A stretch of DNA of 64,000 nt. Origin: Isoetes taiwanensis (lineage: Eukaryota; Streptophyta; Lycopodiopsida; Isoetales; Isoetaceae). The notes beneath the pieces are model-generated. The model was not told the DNA's origin, did no database searches, and saw only the letters and a list, made by a program, of their open reading frames with translations. The DNA is taken from assembly GCA_021234155.1 (NCBI GenBank), contig JAJEKV010000013.1, positions 2,007,565-2,071,564 of the forward strand, written 5' to 3'. Below, piece after piece: positions 56,251 through 64,000 of the stretch. The position numbers and the translations under genes were made by a program. The stretch's first letter is position 1. Every line of letters begins with the position of its first letter.

Positions 56251-56783
56251 ATGTTGCAGAGGAAACCATTTGGGAATATGAGGAGAGGATCACCGATATG
56301 GTTAGGAGAGCGATCCGGACCACCAGGATCAAGACTATGGCGGAGATATGGTGAATATCCAGAGTGGGAGGAAGGCTATGAGATCGAACCACCGCCACCA
56401 GGAGAGCCCTACGACCCTGACAAAGGGCTGGAGATAGTTAACATCCTTAGGGACCGAGCTCTCGAAGATCTGAAGATGACCACCGTATTAGCCGTACTGA
56501 GGACTCTTTGGAATATGAGCGAGCCACGAGGGCTTTCGGGGGCGCCAACGACCACCTTTGGCAACTCTTTTATGCTATGCGAAGGCTTTTTAACCTTCTC
56601 ATTATCAGCCCAACATGGGAATACCAACCAATCATTGTCCAAGCCTGGGCACGCTATAAACTCGTCCGAAGCATGCGGAGAGTACGCTTCTGGCGATCCT
56701 GTACCTACCGCCAACCCCTAGGCCTGATCTCTTCCGTTATGTTTTCTTTGTTGCTGTTACGCTGGGTGCGAGTAGAACTTTAA
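56251..56783 (+). pseudogene. Chromovirus leader ORF C, unidentified
   Basis: Two overlapping frames. One holds YPEWEEGYEIEPPPPGEPYD, the other DHLWQLFYAMRRLFNLL and later EYQPIIVQAWARYK. A frameshift near 56500 may link them. Not recognised; AT-rich sequence follows to 56950. Confidence 0.3.
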
Positions 56784-56952
56784 AAGTTTCCATTGTATCA
56801 TACCTACTCTTGTCTTAACCCATGTACCAATCAACTTGTTGTTGTACTCAACTTGAATGAAATAAAAATATTGTCTTCTGTTGTATACTCTTTTTGTCTC
56901 GATTATTCTAAAGGAATTGTACATTAATGTAAATCTGCTTATATAATAATGA

Positions 56953-57725
56953 ATGCTTCCTATAGACGGTGTACGTAACGCCGCTTGGCAAACACCCTCC
57001 AACGCCAGTAGGCTCACCCCTGAACAGGAATTGATGTTAATGAAAAGGCAACTCGGCGAATTACAGGCCTATGTTTTGCATACCAATCCACTGCCACATA
57101 CTCAGGAGGACGGACCGGAATTACCTCCGCGACCATTAAGTCCACCTGCACAACAGCCATCTCCTCCCAGAGCTAGCCCTGTACCTGTACAAAGGAGGAC
57201 TCATGCTAAGCGTCATCGAAGTTCCTCTAAGGATAGCGCCGCTTCCTCACGTTCAACCACTTCGGTTTCTTCGGGGTCCTCGCTATCAGACAGTGACCAT
57301 TCCAGGCGTAAGGATAAGGAATACCGAAAAACCGTTGATACAGCCATCACTAGTATATGGAAGAACCGGAAGTTGGCTCAGTTTGATGGGAAATCCAGAG
57401 GAGGCTTGAATCACGAGAATCTTGGTTGGACGAAATGAAGGAATTCGGGAAGTCCTATGGAATGACAGAGAAATCTGGGGAAGGTCGCCACCACCAACCT
57501 TACCGGAGCTGCCCGTATTTGGTGGAAGGGTTATGCCAGAGCTAAGCACCTGGACAGGAGCAGATGCAAGTTCAAGAAGTTCGCTAAGGCTTTTAAATCA
57601 CATTACGTGCCTACGTCGCACAAATGGATTGAGACCTTCTACAGTTGGAGAGCGAAGGAGCATGTCGTGCGGAGCCTACAACGGCAATTATGCGTTTGAG
57701 TTGTATCGCCACCGAGGATGAATAA
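56953..57725 (+). pseudogene. gag: Chromovirus gag remnant
   Basis: Starts with a helical region (LTPEQELMLMKRQLGELQAY), a Pro-rich linker and a Ser-rich segment with RRKDKEYRK. After 57430 the retrotransposon gag core is recognisable in another frame: LTGAARIWWKGYARAKHLD at about 57500-57560, then FKKFAKAFKSHYVP and W near 57620. LTGAA..WW is the hallmark of the Ty3 gag domain. At least two frameshifts separate these parts. A zinc knuckle was not found. Confidence 0.65.
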
Positions 57726-58339
57726 AAAGAAAAAGAGGTAGTAGAACTGTGGTAGCCCCATCCATTACTTGTAAAATTGAGCCATAGACAAAGTCCAGTA
57801 CTTGAGCTTGAGCCAAGCATTAAAGCCTTGAGGAAGGTGCGTAAAGGAGGAGAACCGGTATCCAGCGACCTGCTCCTTACTGCGTGACCCTCTACGCCTG
57901 GGGAAGCCACGTTGCATGAAGTCCGTAGGCCCTCTGAGGCACCAATTCTTAGAAGCGCCGAGGGAGAAGAGTTGCCTTTAGCGCCCGGATATAAGCCGAG
58001 AACAATCTTGGCAAGGGAAGTTGGAGGCCTCTTACAGTCCATTCCTAAGGGCCAGAGAGAACGAGCTCCCGTAGAGATAAGGCATGCTCTGGTGGCACGG
58101 ACGCTAATGCGAGTGCGATGCGATCCGCCGGTGCCGGTTAGCCATGGCCAGGCAACAGTAGGAAGATGCGAGTCAATCTACACAGACGGTATAGAAAGCG
58201 GTAGCGAAGAATCTGACCACATTGTATTTCTACAATGAAATGCAAGTAGGTAAGCCCTTCCTTAATTTTGATGGACACGGGTAGATACGCATAATTTTGC
58301 TTCTCCTAAATGGCGAAGATGCTGAAGCGTTGAGATCAA

Positions 58340-58560
58340 GAACCTAAGCCGATCCACATTAGCGATGGTAAGATCAGACACACTCATGGCGGCCAAGTAT
58401 TAACCTTAAAGATCACGGTTGCCGGGTGCTGAGTTACCTTGAGTGCTTGCTGAATTAATGGACATTATGCAAATATGATCTTATTGTTGGAATGGAGTTT
58501 TGGCATCTGCCAAGGCCAACATAAACGTGAAAGCAGGAGGTCACCTTCAAGCGCCGCTAA
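58340..58560 (+). pseudogene. pro: Chromovirus protease remnant
   Basis: IHISDGKIRHTHGG at about 58355-58395 and a DLIVGMEFLASAKANINV-like string (frameshifted, about 58475-58535) correspond to the middle and end of a retropepsin. The catalytic DSG motif upstream is not legible. Confidence 0.5.
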
Positions 58561-58929
58561 TGGAGCCACGTGTGACTATAAAGGTGATTCATTCCACTCG
58601 TATCGGTCGATGTCAATAAACAAGTTAGAAAAAGCTATCTGCGGAATGAACTCCTTTGCCTCATTAAACTTGCCTCCATTGGTCGACTCCAAGCGAAGCA
58701 AGTGTCGGCCTTAGCACCCGCATTGCTACCCTTCTTAGAGAATTTAGCGATCTTTTCGGATGAGATCCACAAGCTTCCCTCCTTTTAGAGGGGTAGAATG
58801 TGAAATAACTCTTGAGCAGGGTACCCTAAGCCTACGGCCAAGGCCCGCGTCTGCGAATAGACCCTCGAGGAATTGGCGGAGCTTAAACAACTACAAGGAT
58901 TCTTGAACACGGGTTTTATTGACCTAGTG

Positions 58930-59330
58930 TTTCCCCCCATTTGGCTCCTATATTCTTTTGTCAAGAAGAAAAGGTAAACCATAGGATGTGTATTGATTAT
59001 AGGCAACTCAATAAACATACCATCAAAAATCGTTATGCCTTGCACGAGGATGATCTTATGGACCCGATTACAAGGGGCAAATATTTCTCAAAGATTGATT
59101 TAAGCTCCGGGTACCATCGGATAAGGATAAAAGAAGAAGGACATTCATAAATTACGCTTTTAGCACGAGATATGGCCATTATGGGATTCAAGTCATACCT
59201 TTTAGTTGACCAATGCCTACTTAGCGTTTATGCGGTTCGATGAATGACATCTTCATGGCCTTTGGATGACTTTGTTGTCATTTTCTTTGATGACATTCTC
59301 ATCTATAGTAAAACCTTGCCCGGCTTAACA
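58930..59330 (+). pseudogene. RT: Chromovirus reverse transcriptase remnant
   Basis: CIDYRQLNKHTIKNRY (about 58988-59035) and YFSKIDLSSGYHRIRI (about 59083-59130) are motif-perfect for Ty3 RT. After frameshifts the catalytic FFDDILIYSK lies at 59283-59312. The stretch between them (the MPFGL region) is scrambled. Confidence 0.88.
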
Positions 59331-59869
59331 TGAACCAGCATCTTGATTGGCTGCGAAGCTAAGGAAGCGCCATAAAACTCTTTGCCAAGAGGATTTTCTA
59401 AATGCAAGTTTGCCACTCAGAATTAGAGCTATTTGGACGTATTATTTGTGAGAAGGAATTGCTCACGGACGGCCAAGATAGAAGCGATATTAAAGTTGGC
59501 CCATTCCGGCTAATGTTTAGGTGCGATTTCTTGGGACTCGCGGATGTATGGAAATTTGTTAGATTTTGCAACAATTGCGGCACCTCTTACTAACCTCACA
59601 AGGCATGAAAGTGAAGGTTGGATGGAACATTGGAAAGCAAAGTCAGAGTGGAAACTTTCGAGCTCAAGAGATATTTAACATCTACAGGTCCTCACCTTGC
59701 ACGATCTGAAAAGGATAAATCGGTATGCCGTGCTAGTAAAGATAACTAGGTGGAGTCTTAATCGCGAGAAGGGGAGAGTTGTTGCCCTACGATTCAAAGA
59801 AGATGAATGATCTTGAGGCCGGTATCCTACCATGATCGAGTTCGGCAGTTGTTAAATTACTCTCGTATT

Positions 59870-60060
59870 TGGAACTACTACCTTCTTGGTGAAGGTTTCA
59901 TTTCGTCTCACCGGATCATCGAGTCTGCTATCTATCCACCAGTAAATCTAAATCTCGTGAATGGATGGAATTCCTAGAGGAATATGACTTGGTGTATACA
60001 AGCGAGGGGAAAGCACAATGTGGTTCTGGATACTTTATCCATCATCCTTCATAACCCGGA
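59870..60060 (+). pseudogene. Chromovirus RNase H remnant
   Basis: EWMEFLEEYDLVYT, followed in another frame by RGES/GKANVVLDTLS-like text, matches the end of Ty3 RNase H and the tether before integrase. The region 59331-59870 should hold the RT thumb and RNase H start, but is too damaged to read. Confidence 0.6.
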
Positions 60061-60259
60061 CCCATTATGCCGCCATTTCCACACTCACCCGGCCGAGTTT
60101 GAGGCGGATAAAACGGAACCACGGCCCACAGTCCAGTGCGTAATATTTGGGAAAGTTTGAGTAAAGCGTGCCCGATAAAAGCGTGAAGCATTAAGTTCAT
60201 ATAAGAAAGAGAGGGCAATTTGTTATATCCCACCAAAGATAAGTTTGTGTGTTCAGTGA

Positions 60260-60870
60260 CCGAGTGCGGTACGATTCTCCATGACACACTGCGCCGGCCC
60301 TATAAGCGGGACATCACGGGTTTTATGAAAACTTACTTTAAGATCAGCTCGGCTATTTTGGCCGATGAAGAAGGATATTGCTAGATATCAAAGCGATTAG
60401 TCGGAGTTTGTCGGCAAACCGAACATTAAGAGTTCGGGGGTTACCAACCTTTGGATGCCCAATGCCAAGTGGGAAGTCACTTAACCATGGATTTCATTGT
60501 AGATACGCACTCTCAGATGGATGCGATGCATTAATGGTAATTAATTAGACAAATTGTCAAAGATGGCTCATTTCTTGCCATGGAACCGAACAACCTTAAA
60601 CGCGCTCTTTCTGAAAATTTTTCAGGTTGCCGCGGGATCTTAGGAAGTAATTGTATGGATAGGGATCCTAAATTTTGTCCGATTACGTGCAGGAAGAGTT
60701 TCTTACACCATCGGACCAAACTGCCATGAGTGCGGCTTACCATCTCAGGCGGATGGTCAAAGCGAGCGATGTCAATCGTATTATCAAAGATATGCTACAG
60801 GGGATTATGTATAGATGCTTGGTGATCACAATGGAAGCGGATTATATTTATACGGTAGAGTTAGCCTACT
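60260..60870 (+). pseudogene. IN: Chromovirus integrase remnant (zinc-binding and core)
   Basis: ILHDT and GFMKTYFKISSA (about 60277-60355) are the HHCC region. MDFIVD (about 60487) and DKLSKMAHFLP-like text (about 60548-60582) carry the first core Asp. DPKF and SDYVQEEF (about 60663-60700) hold the second, and MSAAYH plus DGQSER-like text (about 60727-60770) the catalytic Glu region. All are in the right order over about 600 bp, with frameshifts between. Confidence 0.8.
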
Positions 60871-61139
60871 CTTGATCTGAAGCGAAGTCAAAGATGTCTC
60901 CCTTCATGATAAATTATATTTCTCGATGCCTTACTCGAGACACATGGCACCTGTTTCTAAAAGTGAGGTCTCTCAACATGCTTTGAAATCTGAGCCTTGG
61001 TGGAGAAGTTAGGGGGTGCAATGGCATACGTGAGTGGAGTGAAGAGTCTAGCGGATAAGCACGAACCCCACGAGTCTTCAGTGGTGAATGGGTTTGGCTT
61101 AAGATCAAAGTACAGACAGCCAAGCTTAAAATTGGTAGC

Positions 61140-61295
61140 TGTAGAAGTTGGCACCCCGGATAAGTTTGGTGGATTCCGGGGATTCTTGAGCAGCGTGGGG
61201 GCTCTGGGCATATCGCTTGGACTTGCCACCCGGCTTGAGAAGATCCACAAGGTCTTTCCGTGAGTCATACGAAGCAGCACACCCCTGATCCAGAG
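61140..61295 (+). pseudogene. Integrase C-terminal GPY/F module remnant
   Basis: KFGGFRGFL, VGALGISLGL and EKIHKVFP parallel the Ty3 GPF/Y module, whose usual end is IHPVFHVS. The frame is open over 88 residues from 60997. Confidence 0.65.
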
Positions 61296-61379
61296 GAGGT
61301 CTTGGATACTCCAACTCTCCTAGAGATGGTAGAAATTTGGAAATAATTGCAGAAGCTCTTCTGTGATCGAGCTTCCTAG

Positions 61380-61520
61380 AAAAGCGGACGGAAGGACTCA
61401 AAATGTTCTGAGTGCTTGGTCAAGGTGGAAACACTTACGGTTAGAGATGCTACGGGTAATGAGAGATAGACCTTGACAAGCACTATCCAGGACTTCATCG
61501 GGGGAATCTCAAAGTAGCAC
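61380..61520 (+). pseudogene. Chromodomain remnant
   Basis: Frameshifted text around 61417-61500 reads as VK-WKHL, then DATG/W and DLDKHYPG. This matches the chromodomain core (VKW.....EDATWE) that targets chromoviruses to heterochromatin marks. Its position right after the GPY/F module supports the call. Confidence 0.5.
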
Positions 61521-62176
61521 CATCAACTGATGCTATCAACCACAACTCCCGGTAGCTTGAAGGCTTGATTGGTAGAATCATGTTCTAGAGGGGTAGATGC
61601 ATAGTATATAATAATAACCGATGATAGAGATCACCTTAAGTGTTCTCATAGGACGTAGGAGTGTATTGTTTGGCGTTGACATGACGCGGTACTTCAGAAA
61701 GGCATCCTATTAAATAGGCTGCGTTCATTCAAGGCTGTCAGAGGCTGGACTATTCCTCATGCCAGCGGTGGATTGCAGGCGGTAGACATGATAGATTCCT
61801 TCTAGATACTTTTTCTTTTTTATTTCTAGGGGGTGGTCCTTCAGCCACAACTTGATATATTATTAACCTCTGGGTATATGGTTGTGTCAGGCCGATTGAA
61901 CAAGTAATACACACTTGTATAGAGAATTTCGATGACCCAACTTTTCAGTATTGGTTTTACCTGTCTACATGTATCAATTTTCTTCTCGGAGATGTTTTCA
62001 TCGGGACCGGTCCTAAACTCCCTTGATGATAAGTTGTATCGAGGCACCACAGTTGCTTGTGCTTTGATAACTACTATAATCTCAGCGTATTAATATTATT
62101 TTTCTAAACTTCATTGGTATTTCCATTATATGTCTTCCAGTCAAGTTAATCCAATGCGAGGGCGGCATTACTTTTT
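61521..62176. other. Chromovirus 3' untranslated region
   Basis: No gene between the chromodomain and the polypurine tract. A minus-strand ORF at 61841-62050 has no support. Confidence 0.55.
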
Positions 62177-62186
62177 AAAGGAGGGA
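62177..62186 (+). promoter_or_regulatory. Polypurine tract of the chromovirus
   Basis: AAAGGAGGGA, preceded by a T run and followed at once by the 3' LTR start TGTGGCG. Confidence 0.85.
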
Positions 62187-63738
62187 TGTGGCGTTCCATG
62201 TATTTATCACGGTCATCCGTATTTATATGAACGATACAAATACAAGCCGTCACCCACAAAAGATGCTGGCTACCGAAGTATGTGAACTAATTGCAGCATA
62301 GGGGTTACCTTCAAAAGTTAAATTAGCTATGCTAATTTAACACATTAATAATAATAACCTATAACCTAGGAAATTAGGCTAATTACCATTTGGGAAATAC
62401 ACACCTTTAATCGATTGATGGGGGTTTAAGTTTGGATGCCAACTTGACCCACATCCACGGATTGACTCACGAGAAGATCGACCAAGGAAGGCGGGGTAGG
62501 CGCCATCATAGTGCTGCGATGCCATACCGCGTAAGTCACGAAGCGATAGGCTGAATTCTCTCAACTCCGGGAGATGGAAGCCCCATGGAAATAGATCGGT
62601 AGTCGGGTAGGTGGCCATGTGAATTCTAGAATGGCAGCTTGGGTGTCAGTTTCTTTGTTCTCTTTGTGAGTCAATCATGAAACTAACCCTTGATTGTACA
62701 ACAGTTATATATTCCAATTAAAGTTTCTACTGCGAAGGATGGATTGTTAATTCTTTGTTTAGTCGACTCTGAAGCGGGGGTCACGGGGGTAGAGACCTAC
62801 AGGCAGTGTATTGTATGCTCCTAGATAGCCACAGCCAGAATCCCATTAGATTCGCGGCTTTTGTGCACAAGAACCCACCCAGGGTCCCTAGATGCTATGG
62901 TAAGCTTAGCGCAGACGAGGAACCGCAGGTGGTGACATGAGGGGTGGGGTCTTGCATGGCATACAAGGCTCACGAGACTCCCTCTGAGTGGAGCTAGGCA
63001 CGTGCTTGATCACGTGAAGAGGTATGGAGTACGACACTCCCCAGGTGTAGAGGTGTGATCCGTATGGAGCACCTGCACTTTAGTAGATTTAGGGTGAGTA
63101 AGTGAGATGCGGATCACAGTGTCAGCCGTATTCTCTAAGCTCACCCATGGAGCCCTTGTGATTACGGAAGGGGCCTTCACTGACTGCCTCATGTCCAGGA
63201 CGGTCATGAACACGGAGTAGGCTCAAAGGTGATTCCTTGAACACCGTCTCAGGAAGGCTATAGCAAAACCATAGCATGAATTGACCCATGCAAAGTGTGG
63301 GAGGGGCGGATGGAGTGGACAACCTAGCCAGATGTTCTATGCAGTAGCGCCATGCCAAGATTACGGTCTGTGATTCTCTTGAGTGGTAGTCGGTCGATCC
63401 TCGGGGTGCAGTAGGTGGGAACTTTGGGTTTTGGGCGTTTTCTTAGGATTAGATGCATGATACATGTGGTTGGTATTTTGGATGGATCGCCACCCTTAAG
63501 TGGTGGATACATGTATATTAAGTCTTTGTGTGTAACCCTTGTATTCGTAGCTTCGGCAGCTAGGAATCCCATTGAAGCGTGGGCGAATGACCTCGTGTCA
63601 TCTTCGGACCTCATTTCATAGGTGGCGAAAGCAGACGGAGGAGCCACTGCTCATCGGTAGAGACGATCGCCATGGGAGAAAAGAATCCCCGTATATTAAT
63701 GCGTCAGAAATTAAGTATATATATTAGGAGAAGCGTCA
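62187..63738 (+). repeat. 3' LTR of the chromovirus
   Basis: About 1552 bp, partner of 50831-52436, ending GCGTCA before ACAAT. Confidence 0.88.
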
Positions 63739-64000
63739 ACAATGGGACAATACAAAAGACAAAACGTTAGAAGTTATTCGATATTTTCCTGCCCTAGATC
63801 ATACCTTTAGCAGTGTTGTGCTACAAATTAAAGTGTTTGGAAGTAAGCTTATGTGGTTAATTGATGAAGACCATGATCTGAAATCCAAACATGTTTGAGG
63901 AAGTCTCAAGCCTTGTGTCCTGTGATGTAATTTCAACACGCGAACTCGTTTGACTGCCAGAATGCTTACCATCCAAAGCATTCCCCATAAGGAATTCATC
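63739..64000. repeat. Segmental repeat Y, copy Y3, third part (window edge)
   Basis: Continues Y2 from about 23353, with the same landmarks 'gatattttc' and 'tctcaagccttgtgtc'. It contains many more small differences than the earlier Y3 parts. Cut by the window end. Confidence 0.8.

Larger units (their letters stand above)
50831..63738 (+). mobile_element. Ty3-type chromovirus LTR retrotransposon, 12.9 kb, decayed
   Basis: Flanked by a perfect 5 bp duplication ACAAT (50826-50830, 63739-63743); Y2 at about 23352-23357 is the empty site. LTRs of about 1.6 kb start TGTG(A/G)CGTTCCATG. A primer site at 52440-52451 and a polypurine tract at 62177-62186 fix the plus orientation. Gag, protease, RT, RNase H, integrase and chromodomain occur in that order, which is the Ty3 chromovirus layout, but nearly every domain is broken by small indels. 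The 4.5 kb leader before gag is unusually long and contains unidentified ORFs. Confidence 0.9.

Overview
This window is nuclear DNA of a land plant, most likely a seed-free plant such as a fern; the clade is a guess. The evidence is AT-rich sequence dense in transposons, spliced-looking exon fragments, PPR and poly(A)-binding-protein (PABP) gene relics, plant-style LTR retrotransposons with tRNA primer sites, a Helitron terminus and APE-type LINEs. I see no intact cellular gene, no rRNA or tRNA gene, no CRISPR array and no bacterial operon.

The backbone is a segmental duplication of three blocks, called X, Y and D here. The order is X0 (1-640), Y1 (~1528-3610), X1 (~3630-5874), D1 (~5875-15399), X2 (~15400-18064), a Helitron-ended insertion (18065-~21632), Y2 (~21633-24070), a stretch of decayed coiled-coil exons (~24071-25235), a 2.9 kb tandem duplication T1/T2 (~25238-28167 and ~28168-31080; the last kilobase of each unit is D sequence), D2 (continuing to ~39300), X3 (~39300-42117) and Y3 (~42118-64000, expanded by insertions). 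Because the copies differ, one copy often shows the empty site of an insertion present in another. Many junctions below are placed to within a few bases this way.

Insertions read by this logic: several copies of one LINE family with tetra- or pentanucleotide 3' tails (3217-3304, 6809-7199, 8559-9985 plus 12544-12745, 32348-33987, 35091-38685, 42735-43971); a 2.56 kb DNA transposon with a decayed transposase-like protein of DUF7869 type, nested in a LINE (9986-12543); a Helitron terminus at 18065 placed exactly between host A and T; a 5.66 kb LTR element (44464-50121, minus strand) that encodes gag and protease but no reverse transcriptase; and a 12.9 kb Ty3 chromovirus (50831-63738, plus strand) with decayed gag, protease, RT, RNase H, integrase and chromodomain, plus about 4.5 kb of extra leader containing unidentified ORFs.

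Cellular gene relics are a PABP fragment (D1 and D2), a PPR fragment (D1, and D2 where a LINE splits it), conserved exon-like segments in Y, exon fragments in the Helitron region, and a multi-exon coiled-coil gene remnant at 24.7-25.4 kb. The most novel candidates are the DUF7869-type transposon, the accessory ORF upstream of the chromovirus gag, the gag-protease element whose ORF runs through the polypurine tract into its own LTR, the match between LINE tail units and target sites, and a three-hairpin cassette in X2 and X3.
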